Shown: piece after piece, positions 1 to 8,256 of the stretch | Layout of the letters: each line of letters starts with the position of its first letter | Position numbering within the stretch: position 1 is the stretch's first letter | Assembly (NCBI GenBank): GCA_016875165.1 | Contig: VGSF01000015.1 | Span: forward strand, 1 to 64,000 | DNA from: Deltaproteobacteria bacterium | Lineage (GTDB): Bacteria; Desulfobacterota; SM23-61 | Reading direction: 5' to 3' | Length of the DNA: 64,000 bases | The notes under the pieces: model-generated | The model's input: only the letters and a program-made list of their open reading frames with translations | What the model was told of the DNA's origin: nothing | The model's database searches: none | Program-made: the position numbers and the translations under genes

Positions 1-14
1 CTACGTTCTGCTGC

Positions 15-72
15 GAGATTTTGCCCCGCAAGGCGGGGCTGCCGACCTCATTTTGGGGTCGGCTAAAATCTC
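15..72. repeat. Cloverleaf-like foldback sequence (three-way junction)
   Basis: An outer 8-bp stem (gagatttt 15-22 with aaaatctc 65-72) encloses two hairpins. One has a 7-bp GC stem (23-29 with 33-39). The other has a 9-bp stem (41-49 with 55-63) including one G-T pair. Nothing codes here. It may be a REP-like palindromic element or the end of an upstream transcript, and its role is unknown. Confidence 0.5.
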
Positions 73-154
73 TCCGCTTCTCTACCTCCCTATGGATAAC
101 TCCTATTTTTCATTAAAATTTACCCACACGATTTGGAGAAGACCCTAAAAAATA

Positions 155-183
155 TTGACAGATCAAGGCCATTGGGTTAATAT
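155..183 (+). promoter_or_regulatory. Sigma-70 promoter of the tRNA-Gly gene
   Basis: A perfect -35 box TTGACA (155-160), a 17-bp spacer and TAATAT (178-183) lie about 20 bp before the tRNA. The tRNA, and perhaps part of the rimP operon by read-through, should be transcribed from here. Confidence 0.75.
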
Positions 184-203
184 TATTATAACCTTTTTAC
201 GAG

Positions 204-278
204 GCGGGCGTAATTCAGGGGTAGAATGCAAGCTTCCCAAGCTTGACGTCGCCAGTTCGAATCTGGTCGCCCGCTCCA
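204..278 (+). tRNA. tRNA-Gly (anticodon CCC)
   Basis: A full cloverleaf can be drawn. The acceptor stem is gcgggcg (204-210) with cgcccgc (268-274). The anticodon stem caagc/gcttg encloses the loop ttcccaa, which gives anticodon CCC. The T stem is gccag/ctggt with loop ttcgaat. The 3' CCA is encoded (276-278). It reads GGG glycine codons. It lies just upstream of rimP, recalling the tRNA-first layout of the metY-rimP-nusA-infB operon of E. coli. Confidence 0.95.
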
Positions 279-370
279 AAAAAACAAAAAGAAATTATCA
301 TTAGCATAGGGCGCGATGAACTACGGTTAGCTTATAGAGGCGGTTTTACAGGAGGTCTGCTTGATAAAAA

Positions 371-396
371 GTGGGCTCGCGGGCCCATTTTTTTTT
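371..396 (+). terminator. Terminator-like hairpin in the rimP leader
   Basis: A 6-bp GC-rich stem (372-377 with 382-387) closes a four-base loop and is followed by nine T (388-396). An A-run just before it could extend the stem. It lies between the tRNA and the likely rimP start, so it can end tRNA transcription or attenuate the nusA-infB operon. A reading frame opens with GTG at 371 inside the hairpin, which argues against that start for rimP. Confidence 0.7.
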
Positions 397-415
397 GCAG
401 AACAAAGAGAAAAGC

Positions 416-877
416 TTGAAATACGATCAACTTATTCAAGAAGTGCAAGAGGTCATTGATCCTATCCTTCAGGCCCAGGGGTTGGAGCTGGTTGACCTGG
501 AATACCAGAGAGAGGCTCAGGGTTGGGTGTTGCGGCTTTACGTCGACCGCGAAGGAGGAATCACCGTGGCGGATTGCGCCGAAGTGAGCGGTGAGATCGG
601 GGCGTTACTGGAGGTGCGGGACCTGATCACCAATCCTTATATTCTGGAGGTTTCCTCTCCCGGACTCACTCGACCCCTTAAGAAGCCCGCAGATTATAAT
701 AAATATCAAAAACGGCTAGTTAAGATAAAAACATTTGAACCCTTAGAAGGCCGGAAAAAATTTCAAGGAATCCTCTTGGGTATGGAGGACGAGAAGGTGT
801 GCGTGGAAACGGAGGGGCGGATTTTTAAGATTCCTCTCCACGGCATAGCCAAGGCCAACCTGGAAATCGAATTTTAA
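416..877 (+). CDS. rimP: Ribosome maturation factor RimP
   Basis: About 153 residues. RimP binds the 30S subunit and is needed for its late maturation. The N-terminal segment with GLELVDLEY and the later EVSSPGLTRPL motif are typical of the family, followed by a small SH3-like C-terminal domain. The frame is open from GTG 371, but those first 15 codons lie inside a terminator-like hairpin and do not resemble RimP. TTG 416 starts the conserved part, though its ribosome binding site is weak (aaagaga). nusA follows after 16 bp, the standard arrangement. Confidence 0.88.
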   Translation: MKYDQLIQEVQEVIDPILQAQGLELVDLEYQREAQGWVLRLYVDREGGITVADCAEVSGEIGALLEVRDLITNPYILEVSSPGLTRPLKKPADYNKYQKRLVKIKTFEPLEGRKKFQGILLGMEDEKVCVETEGRIFKIPLHGIAKANLEIEF

Positions 878-893
878 AAAAGGGGATGCAAAA

Positions 894-2168
894 ATGATTT
901 CGGAGTTGAGTCGAATCATCGACCAGGTGGGAAAGGATAAAGGGATTGATAAAAAGATATTGATCGATTCCCTGGAGCAGGCCCTGCTTGCTGCTGCCCG
1001 GAAGAAGTATGGCCCCAAACAAGAGATCGAAGCCAAGTATAACGAAGAGGCTGGAGAAATCGAACTCTTTCAGTTCAAGACCGTCGTGAAAGAAGTGAAA
1101 AACCCTCCGGCGGAGATTTCTTGGAAAGAAGCCCGCGAGCTGGATGGAGACGTAGAGATCGGGGATAGCCTGGGCACCAAGATCGACATCTCGGAATTCG
1201 GCAGGATCGCTGCCCAGACCGCCAAGCAAGTGATTATCCAGAGGGTTAAAGATGCCGAGCGGGAAAATATCTTTGAAGACTTCAAAGACCGCAGGGGAGA
1301 AGTCATCTCCGGGACAGTCCAGCGCTTCGAAAGGGGCGCGATTATTGTTAACCTGGGAAGAGCAGAAGCGGTGATCCCGCAACAGGAATTAGTCCCCCGG
1401 GAGACCTATAAACCAGGGGACCGTATCCGGGCTTATGTTCTGGATGTGCGCAAGACCCCCAAAGGGCCCCAGATCATCCTTTCCCGCAGCAACCCGAACT
1501 TTTTAGCCAGGCTTTTCGATCTGGAGGTTCCGGAGATCTCTGAAGGCATAGTCAAGATTATTAACACCGCCAGAGAACCGGGTAGCCGGGCCAAAATTGC
1601 GGTCTATTCGGAGGATTCAGACGTGGATCCAGTGGGAGCCTGCGTGGGCATGAAAGGATCGCGTGTACAAGCAGTGGTCCAGGAACTTCGCGGGGAAAAG
1701 ATCGACATCATCCCCTGGAGTGATGACCCGGCCAGCTTCGTTTGCAACGCCTTGGCTCCGGCAGAGATTTCCAAAGTGATCATCCATCAGGAAGCCAAGT
1801 CCATGGAAGTCATTGTCGAAGATGACCAGTTGTCTCTGGCCATCGGTCGACGGGGACAAAACGTCAGGCTGGCGGCCAAACTCACAGAGTGGAAGATCGA
1901 CATCCGCAGCGAATCCAAAGCGGAACGAGTTCTTCCGGCGCTGGACGAGATTGCTTCTCGAGGGATGGACCAGGTAGATAAAATCGCTGGCGTCGGAGAA
2001 AAGACCGCCCAATTATTGAACGCAGCCGGCTATCTGACCGTTGCCGACATCTGTCAGGGCGCGCCTGAACAACTTGCCACGATCGAGGGAATAGGCCTGA
2101 AGAAGGCGGAAAAGTTGATCGAAGCGGCCAAAGCCCATTTTGATCGGGCAGGCGAGAAGAATAAGTAA
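894..2168 (+). CDS. nusA: Transcription termination/antitermination factor NusA
   Basis: 424 residues. NusA binds RNA polymerase and nascent RNA, modulating pausing, termination and antitermination. Visible domains are the N-terminal RNAP-binding domain (about 1-125), an S1 domain (about 133-200, VISGTVQRFERGAIIVNLG), two KH domains (about 225-345, including the GMKGSRVQAV and AIGRRGQNVRLA loops) and one helix-hairpin-helix segment near 360-415 (GVGEKTAQLLNAAGY). It is shorter than the E. coli protein because the second acidic repeat is absent, as in many non-enteric bacteria. A ribosome binding site (aaaaggggatg) precedes the ATG. Confidence 0.96.
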   Translation: MISELSRIIDQVGKDKGIDKKILIDSLEQALLAAARKKYGPKQEIEAKYNEEAGEIELFQFKTVVKEVKNPPAEISWKEARELDGDVEIGDSLGTKIDISEFGRIAAQTAKQVIIQRVKDAERENIFEDFKDRRGEVISGTVQRFERGAIIVNLGRAEAVIPQQELVPRETYKPGDRIRAYVLDVRKTPKGPQIILSRSNPNFLARLFDLEVPEISEGIVKIINTAREPGSRAKIAVYSEDSDVDPVGACVGMKGSRVQAVVQELRGEKIDIIPWSDDPASFVCNALAPAEISKVIIHQEAKSMEVIVEDDQLSLAIGRRGQNVRLAAKLTEWKIDIRSESKAERVLPALDEIASRGMDQVDKIAGVGEKTAQLLNAAGYLTVADICQGAPEQLATIEGIGLKKAEKLIEAAKAHFDRAGEKNK

Positions 2169-2226
2169 AAGTTTGTAAGTCCATGGACCCATTGGGTCAA
2201 CAGGGGTATTGAAGGGGGTGGACAGG

Positions 2227-5064
2227 GTGACGAAAGTAAGGATTCATGAATTGGCCAAAGAACTGAAGATGGAGAACAAGGATCTCCTCAAGCTTTTAGA
2301 AAAGATGGGGCTATCTGTAAAGACCGTCCACAGCACCCTGGAGGACTCTGATGTAGAGCGGATAAAGAACCAGATCAGCCTCTCGCGGAAAGAGGGATTG
2401 GTTGAGCAGCGCATTAAACCCACGGTCATCCGCAGGCGGGTGAAACGGGAAGATGTTACGCCTTCTCTCCCGGAGCCTGCCGCCCAAGAAGAAGTGAAAC
2501 CCCCGGCAATTAAGAAAGGCCCAGCCCCCGAAGTTGTTAAAGTGGCGGTAAAGCCGGAGGAGAAAAAGGCCAAGGCTGAAGAAAAAGCTGAAATACCCTT
2601 CCCCCCCCCGGCAGAAATTAAAATCCCTCCAGCGCCAATGGTCACTCCCCCGGCCGAGTCGGCGCCGCCCGTGTCTCCCGTAGCGGACGCAGCGCACATG
2701 CCCGCCAAGGCAAGAGAAATGCCGATCGTAGAAGTCCATCCTGTTCCAGGGCCGGAAGCGCCCCTCAAGGGAATTGAAGCGACCTCTCCCCTACCTCAAG
2801 TAGAAAAACCGGCGGTTGCCCCAGGCCTTGAACCAATACCCGTAATAAAACCGAAGATTCCCGAAAAGCCGCATATTAAACCTTTGCCCAAAGTTAAGAA
2901 AAAGCACGAACCGGCGAAAATTATTGAGCGGCCCGCAGCTCCCCCGCCTTCCCTGGTTAAAGAATACCCGGAAGCGGGCAAAATATCTCCAGTTATTGTT
3001 ACTCCCAAAGCGCCGGGCGTTACGCTAAAGCCCCCGATCATCCTTCAGCGTCCAACCCCAGCCATCGTCAGGCCTGCGAGTGAAGAGGAAGAAAGGGGGC
3101 GGCGCAAGAAGAAAGTCAAAAAGGATGTGCAGGTTCTCGAAGAAGGCAAGCCCCAGCGGGTGCGCATTATTTCGACAAAAAAGAGGCCCTTTAGGGAGCA
3201 CGACATTTTACGGGAAGAGCGCGGACCCAGGACTTATTCCTTGGAACGAGAGGCCAGAGGAAAAGGCCCCAAAAGCAAAATGACCAAGCCCGAGATCACG
3301 CTCCCCAAGGCCATTAAGAGAAAAATTCGCATTTCGGAGGCCATTCTGGTCGGGGAGCTGGCCAAGCGCATGGGCATTAAGGCCTCGGAAGTGATCAAAA
3401 AGCTGATGGAATTGGGCTTAATGGTAACGATCAACCAGGCGATTGATGCCGATGCCGCTGCCCTGGTGGCCACGGATTTCGGTTACGAAGTGGAAAAGAC
3501 AGGATTTGAAATCGAAGACCTGATGGAAGAAAAAAAGGAACGCGCCGATGATCTCACCCCGCGGCCTCCGGTGGTAACTATCATGGGCCACGTGGATCAC
3601 GGCAAGACCTCTCTTCTGGATGCCATCCGGAAGACTAATGTCACGGCCGGGGAGGCAGGAGGGATCACCCAGCACATCGGGGCTTACGAGGTCGATGTGG
3701 ATCACCGCAAGGTGGTTTTTCTGGACACTCCGGGGCATGAAGCTTTCACGGCCATGCGCGCTCGCGGAGCAAAGGTTACGGACATTGTCGTTCTCGTGGT
3801 GGCCGCTGACGACGGAGTGATGAACCAGACCATTGAAGCCATCAATCATGCCAAGGCTGCCCAGGTCCCTTTAATCGTAGCCATCAACAAAATCGATAAA
3901 TCCAATGCCAATCCGGAACGGGTCAAACAAGCCTTAACCGAATATGGGCTCGTGCCGGAAGCCTGGGGCGGGCAGACGATTTTTGCTGAAATTTCGGCCA
4001 AGCAGAAGATCGGGCTGAAAGAGCTCTTGGAAATGATCCTTCTCCAGGCAGAAATTTTGGAGCTGAAGGGCAATCCCAACCGGCCATCAACCGGAGTGGT
4101 CATTGAAGCCAAGCTGGACAGAGGCCGGGGGCCGGTAGCTACTGTTCTCGTCCAGGACGGAACCCTGCACACCGGGGACGCCTTTGTCTCGGGTATCCAT
4201 TTTGGGCACGTACGGGCCATGATCAACGATCACGGCGAGAAGATAGAAAGAGCCGGACCATCTACCCCGGTGGAAGTCATCGGGTTTCCCAGCATACCCA
4301 ACGCCGGTGATTCTTTCGTGGTCATCACCGATGAGCGGCGCGCCAAAGAGCTGGCCACCCAGAGGCTGCTGAAACAGAGGGAGATAGAGCTTTCCAAAAC
4401 TTCCAAAGTCACCCTGGAAGATTTCTACAAAAAGCTGAAAAAGGGAGTGGTCAAAGACTTGAACCTCATCTTCAAAGCGGATGTGCAGGGATCGATTGAA
4501 GCCCTGGTGGAAGCTCTGAACCGCCTGAGCACCGAGGCCGTTAAAGTGAACATCCTGCATACTTCTGTGGGGGCTATCAACGAGTCGGACTGCATGCTGG
4601 CCTCGGCTTCGGAAGCGATCATCCTGGGGTTCAACGTGAAGATTGAACCCAAAGCCCAGATTCTGGCCGAACAGGAAAAAATCGACATTCGTCTATACAG
4701 TGTCATTTACGACGCCTTGGACGATGTGCGTAAAGCCATGGAGGGCCTCCTGGAGCCTGTTTATGAGGAGCGTTTGATGGGCCGGGCCGAAGTGCGTCAG
4801 CTTTTCAATATCTCCCGGGTGGGCACGATTGCCGGCAGCTTTGTCCTGGAAGGCAAGATTATCCGCGGTTCGCATGCTCACCTGGTGCGCAATGGCCAGG
4901 TGATTCACGAAGGGAATATCAGTTCGCTCAAACGTCTAAAGGATGACGCCAAAGAGGTGGCTTCGGGGTTTGAATGCGGGATCACCGTGGGAGAATTCCG
5001 GGATTATTCGGTCAAGGACATCATCGAGTCCTATGTGGTGGAGAAAGTAACCGCCCAACTATAG
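2227..5064 (+). CDS. infB: Translation initiation factor IF-2
   Basis: About 945 residues. This GTPase delivers initiator tRNA to the 30S subunit and promotes subunit joining. An N-terminal IF2_N helical domain is followed by a roughly 300-residue linker rich in Pro, Lys, Glu and Ala, then a second IF2_N-type segment, the G domain (GHVDHGKT near residue 455, DTPGH, NKID) and domains II-IV. The frame opens at TTG 2209, but GTG 2227 has the strong ribosome binding site gaaggggg at proper spacing and begins with the conserved [12 protein letters not shown], so it is preferred. Third gene of the rimP operon. Confidence 0.96.
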   Translation: MTKVRIHELAKELKMENKDLLKLLEKMGLSVKTVHSTLEDSDVERIKNQISLSRKEGLVEQRIKPTVIRRRVKREDVTPSLPEPAAQEEVKPPAIKKGPAPEVVKVAVKPEEKKAKAEEKAEIPFPPPAEIKIPPAPMVTPPAESAPPVSPVADAAHMPAKAREMPIVEVHPVPGPEAPLKGIEATSPLPQVEKPAVAPGLEPIPVIKPKIPEKPHIKPLPKVKKKHEPAKIIERPAAPPPSLVKEYPEAGKISPVIVTPKAPGVTLKPPIILQRPTPAIVRPASEEEERGRRKKKVKKDVQVLEEGKPQRVRIISTKKRPFREHDILREERGPRTYSLEREARGKGPKSKMTKPEITLPKAIKRKIRISEAILVGELAKRMGIKASEVIKKLMELGLMVTINQAIDADAAALVATDFGYEVEKTGFEIEDLMEEKKERADDLTPRPPVVTIMGHVDHGKTSLLDAIRKTNVTAGEAGGITQHIGAYEVDVDHRKVVFLDTPGHEAFTAMRARGAKVTDIVVLVVAADDGVMNQTIEAINHAKAAQVPLIVAINKIDKSNANPERVKQALTEYGLVPEAWGGQTIFAEISAKQKIGLKELLEMILLQAEILELKGNPNRPSTGVVIEAKLDRGRGPVATVLVQDGTLHTGDAFVSGIHFGHVRAMINDHGEKIERAGPSTPVEVIGFPSIPNAGDSFVVITDERRAKELATQRLLKQREIELSKTSKVTLEDFYKKLKKGVVKDLNLIFKADVQGSIEALVEALNRLSTEAVKVNILHTSVGAINESDCMLASASEAIILGFNVKIEPKAQILAEQEKIDIRLYSVIYDALDDVRKAMEGLLEPVYEERLMGRAEVRQLFNISRVGTIAGSFVLEGKIIRGSHAHLVRNGQVIHEGNISSLKRLKDDAKEVASGFECGITVGEFRDYSVKDIIESYVVEKVTAQL

Positions 5065-5081
5065 ACCTTCGGGACGGGAAA

Positions 5082-5369
5082 ATGGTTATCGGCGTTTGCC
5101 ATCTGGTACTTCTCCTCCACGATAATTTTTCCTTGAAGGGAAAGCGGCAGGTGCTCCGCAGCCTGGTGCAGCGGGCCCGCAAACGGTTCAATATCTCCCT
5201 CGCCGAAGTGGAGGATCAGGACCTGTGGCAGAAGGCGGTGTTGGGTATCTGCGTGGTGGGCAATGACCGGAAGCTGGTCAATTCCATTTTGGATCAAGTG
5301 GTGAATTTCATCGAGAACACCCAACTCGCCGATGTGGCTGACTCGCAGATCGAGATTATTAACTATTAA
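5082..5369 (+). CDS. ylxP: YlxP/DUF503 family small protein
   Basis: 95 residues, matching the family. MVIGVCHLVLLLHDNFSLKG at the start and KRQVLRSLVQRARKRFN after it are the DUF503 signature. Members sit almost always between infB and rbfA and are thought to act in ribosome maturation or translation, but their biochemistry is poorly defined. ATG 5082 lies 17 bp after infB. A longer frame from 4974 overlaps infB and adds nothing family-like, so it is rejected. Confidence 0.88.
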   Translation: MVIGVCHLVLLLHDNFSLKGKRQVLRSLVQRARKRFNISLAEVEDQDLWQKAVLGICVVGNDRKLVNSILDQVVNFIENTQLADVADSQIEIINY

Positions 5370-5500
5370 ATTTTAGCCGCAAAGAAGGAATACGGGCTGA
5401 AGCCCCTAAAAGCAAAAATACAATTTGGATTTGGGAATTTAATTTGGATATTTGATTTTATTCTCGGCGCTCTTAGCGCTCTCTGCGTTTAAACATTATT

Positions 5501-5872
5501 ATGCTTTATAAACGATCCGATCGCGTCGGAGATTTGATCCGGCAGGTCGTAAGCGAGATGCTCCTTAGGGAATTGAATGATCCCCGCCTGGAGTCGGTGA
5601 CCATCACCGAGGTGGAAATAACTGACGATCTGAAACTGGCCACAGTCTTTTTCAGCGCCATGGGCAGTAAACCCCGGGAAGAAGAAGCTCTCCTGGGGTT
5701 GCAAAGCGCCGGGGGATATATCAAGAAAAAGTTGGGAAAGGAACTGAGACTCCGGTATGTGCCGGACTTAGTATTCAAATTGGACCGCTCGTTCGAATAC
5801 GGGAGCAAGATTGACCGCCTCATCCAGACTATCCAGGAAGAAAAGGACAGAAATCTTAAAGAGGATCGCTGA
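5501..5872 (+). CDS. rbfA: 30S ribosome-binding factor RbfA
   Basis: 123 residues with the RbfA KH-like fold: RSDRVGDLIRQVVSEMLLRE at the N-terminus and DPRLESVTITEVEITDDLK after it. RbfA helps 16S rRNA 5'-end maturation and cold adaptation. A 131-bp gap separates it from ylxP; part of that gap resembles the short interspersed repeats of this genome, and no good promoter is visible. The ribosome binding site is poor. Its 3' end overlaps nrnA by about 60 bp. Confidence 0.93.
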   Translation: MLYKRSDRVGDLIRQVVSEMLLRELNDPRLESVTITEVEITDDLKLATVFFSAMGSKPREEEALLGLQSAGGYIKKKLGKELRLRYVPDLVFKLDRSFEYGSKIDRLIQTIQEEKDRNLKEDR

Positions 5873-6806
5873 AGAGATCCGGGCCGGCCAGGATTTTCTG
5901 ATCTCTTCTCACGAAAACCCGGAAGGAGATGCCATCGGCTCGATTCTGGCCCTGGGTTTGGCCTTGAAGGAACTGGGTAAAGACGTGCTGATTTTAAACC
6001 AGGACCCGACCCCCGAGACGCTCAGCTTTCTTCCCGGGGCGGCAGAAATCGTTCATCAGGCTCCGGCCAACGGGGTTTTCGATGCGGCCTTCGCCCTGGA
6101 TTGCGGGGACAAGCAACGGCTGGGAGAAGAGTTCGCCAAGGTGCCGAAGATTAGCAAACTCATCAATATCGATCATCACGTAAGCAACAGTTTTTTCGGG
6201 GACATCAATTTCGTAGACCCCCTGGCCAGCTCCACGGCAGAGATAATCGGCGATCTTCTGCGCATCCTGCCGGTGGCCCTTAGTCCGGCGGTGGCTGAGA
6301 ATATTTATGCGGGCATGCTAACCGACACAGGTTCTTTCCGTTACTCCAATACTTCGCCTAAGACTTTCGCCGCGGCCAGGAAGTGCCTGCTTTCCGGGGT
6401 AGATCCCTGGAAAGTGGCCGAGAAGGTGTACGAAACCCAGCCGCTCCCCCGGCTGCGGCTTCTGCCCCGGGTCCTGGAAACCCTGGAAGTTGCCGGGAAC
6501 GGGCGGATCAGCTCGGTGCTCGTTACCCAGCAGATGATGAGCGAGACCGGGTCCTCCGTAGCCCTGACAGAAGATTTCATCAACTTTCCCCGTTCTTTAA
6601 AGGGGGCGGAAGTGGCCTTGCTCTTTCGGGAGGTAACCCCGGTGAAATATCGGGTGAGTATGCGCTCGCGGGGGAGAGTGAACGTATCCCGGATTGCCGC
6701 CCATTTTCAGGGCGGAGGGCATTTGGCTGCGGCCGGTTGCAGTGTGGAGGGAAGTTTATCCGAGGTAAAGGCCAAGGTTCTGGAACAGGTGAAGGCGGCT
6801 CTTTGA
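5811..6806 (+). CDS. nrnA: DHH/DHHA1 nanoRNase / pAp phosphatase (NrnA family)
   Basis: 331 residues. NrnA enzymes degrade 2-5 nt RNAs and dephosphorylate 3',5'-pAp. Metal-binding DHH motifs are visible: SSHENPEGDAIGS near residue 33, ALDCGD, NIDHHVSN and GMLTDTGSFRYSNT. The DHHA1 domain follows, with FQGGGHLAAAGC near the end. The only usable start upstream of motif I is TTG 5811, which overlaps rbfA by 62 bp. The family is routinely found between rbfA and truB, and translation is probably coupled to rbfA. Confidence 0.9.
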   Translation: MTASSRLSRKKRTEILKRIAEEIRAGQDFLISSHENPEGDAIGSILALGLALKELGKDVLILNQDPTPETLSFLPGAAEIVHQAPANGVFDAAFALDCGDKQRLGEEFAKVPKISKLINIDHHVSNSFFGDINFVDPLASSTAEIIGDLLRILPVALSPAVAENIYAGMLTDTGSFRYSNTSPKTFAAARKCLLSGVDPWKVAEKVYETQPLPRLRLLPRVLETLEVAGNGRISSVLVTQQMMSETGSSVALTEDFINFPRSLKGAEVALLFREVTPVKYRVSMRSRGRVNVSRIAAHFQGGGHLAAAGCSVEGSLSEVKAKVLEQVKAAL

Positions 6807-7732
6807 ACGGTGTCCTGGTCATTGACAAACCCAAAGGCTGGACTTCCCACGATGTGGTTGCCCGCGTGCGCAAGGTTCTCAGGGTTAAGAAGGCCGGCCA
6901 CGGAGGCACACTTGACCCGCTGGCCACCGGCGTTTTGCCTGTTTACCTGAATGAAGGGACAAAACTGGTCCCCTTCAACCAGGAGGGCACGAAAGACTAC
7001 GTGGCCACCATGAAGTTGGGCCAGGAGACGGAAACACTCGACGCCGAAGGAAAAGTTGTTGCCGAAAAACACGGGTTCTCCTTAACCCGCGATGAAATCG
7101 AGGAAGTCCTGGGACGATTCCGCGGCCCCATCCGGCAGGTTCCTCCCCTCTTTTCGGCGATCAAGCAGGGCGGCATCCCCCTGTACAAGCGGGCCAGAGC
7201 CGGAGAAAAACCCGAATTGCCGGAAAGGGAAACAATAATCCATTCTCTGGTTTTAAAGGAAGTTTCCTTCCCACTGGCCACCCTGGCCATTACTTGCGGC
7301 CGGGGTACTTATATACGCAGCCTATGCGCCGACATAGGCAGGGCCTTAGGGTGCGGAGCTCATCTTACGGAGTTAAGGCGCTACCGGTCGGGAAAGTTTT
7401 CTATCGACCAGGCTTTGAACGTAGAGGAGCTGCCCGGTCTGATCGAAAAGGAAAAAATAAGAGAGCGGATCATCCCCATGAAGGATGGGGTGGATGTCGC
7501 AGGGGCGATAGCCGTGGAAGAGAAAACGGCCGTGATGGTTCGGCAGGGCCGGTCTCTTTTCTTTCAGGATCTCCCCGGAGGAGACTTAAGCTTTCTGAAG
7601 AAAGGGCAGAGGCTTAGCCTCTTGCAGGGGCCGAACAAACTACTGGCTATTGCTGAATCCCTCTTGGATGAAGAGACAGGCCTGGCCAAGGATTTACCGG
7701 TCCTGCGCATCCGGCGGGTCTTCCATGGTTAA
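6803..7732 (+). CDS. truB: tRNA pseudouridine-55 synthase TruB
   Basis: About 309 residues. TruB isomerises U55 in the T loop of tRNAs. The catalytic-Asp motif GHGGTLDPLATGVLPV lies near residue 35, and RGTYIRSLCADIG and a C-terminal PUA-like segment follow. The frame runs open back to 6383 inside nrnA, but family similarity begins at NGVLVIDKPKG. TTG 6803 overlaps the nrnA stop (TTGA) and has gaaggcgg upstream, which fits coupled translation. Confidence 0.93.
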   Translation: MNGVLVIDKPKGWTSHDVVARVRKVLRVKKAGHGGTLDPLATGVLPVYLNEGTKLVPFNQEGTKDYVATMKLGQETETLDAEGKVVAEKHGFSLTRDEIEEVLGRFRGPIRQVPPLFSAIKQGGIPLYKRARAGEKPELPERETIIHSLVLKEVSFPLATLAITCGRGTYIRSLCADIGRALGCGAHLTELRRYRSGKFSIDQALNVEELPGLIEKEKIRERIIPMKDGVDVAGAIAVEEKTAVMVRQGRSLFFQDLPGGDLSFLKKGQRLSLLQGPNKLLAIAESLLDEETGLAKDLPVLRIRRVFHG

Positions 7733-7778
7733 TTAAAAGGAATGGCAAATTTCTGAGAACGCAGGAAAGGAGAGAGAC

Positions 7779-8048
7779 GTGACCTTAATGCCAGAAAAGA
7801 AAAAGGAAATTATCGAGGGATTTAAGACCCATCCCACGGACACGGGGTCTCCGGAGGTGCAGATCGCCATCTTGAGCGAGCGCATCAATTATCTCACGGA
7901 GCATTTTAAAACCCATATGAAGGACCACCATTCCCGCAGGGGCCTCCTGAAACTGGTAAGCCAGAGGCGGCACCTTCTGGATTACCTCAAAGCTAAGGAT
8001 GTGGAGAAGTACCGTAAATTAATCCAGCGGCTGGGAATTCGCAAATAA
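7779..8048 (+). CDS. rpsO: 30S ribosomal protein S15
   Basis: 89 residues, the standard S15 length. S15 binds the 16S rRNA central domain early in assembly. Family motifs [17 protein letters not shown] and DHHSRRGLL are present. GTG 7779 is preferred over ATG 7788 because aaggag (7767-7772) is spaced six bases from it. It sits between truB and pnp as in many bacteria. Confidence 0.96.
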   Translation: MTLMPEKKKEIIEGFKTHPTDTGSPEVQIAILSERINYLTEHFKTHMKDHHSRRGLLKLVSQRRHLLDYLKAKDVEKYRKLIQRLGIRK

Positions 8049-8212
8049 GGGCAATTCACCAAGTGTTTTTCCGAATTTCAAGGCATTAACGGCTTTGTCG
8101 CCGCGATCCGGCCATGAGGGGATCGCCATCTCCTTCGGGCTCGGAATGACATGTAAAGATGTTCATGGCCTTTGTAATTTTTTTAAACAGCGGGCTATGC
8201 CCGGTTGAAATA

Positions 8213-8240
8213 CTCGCCACGGAAAAGTTTTTCCGGCGAG
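8213..8240 (+). promoter_or_regulatory. Long hairpin in the pnp leader
   Basis: ctcgcc (8213-8218) pairs with ggcgag (8235-8240), and an inner ggaaa/tttcc stem extends the helix. It ends just before the gagagg ribosome binding site of pnp. In E. coli a similar leader helix is cut by RNase III and allows PNPase to repress its own message. The same control is inferred here. A smaller hairpin (cgggc/gcccg) lies about 10 bp upstream. Confidence 0.6.
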
Positions 8241-8256
8241 AAGAGAGGATAAGTTA

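Noticed and set aside
371-415. GTG 371 as the rimP start
   Set aside because: It lies within a terminator-like hairpin, and the extra 15 residues do not resemble RimP; TTG 416 starts the conserved part.
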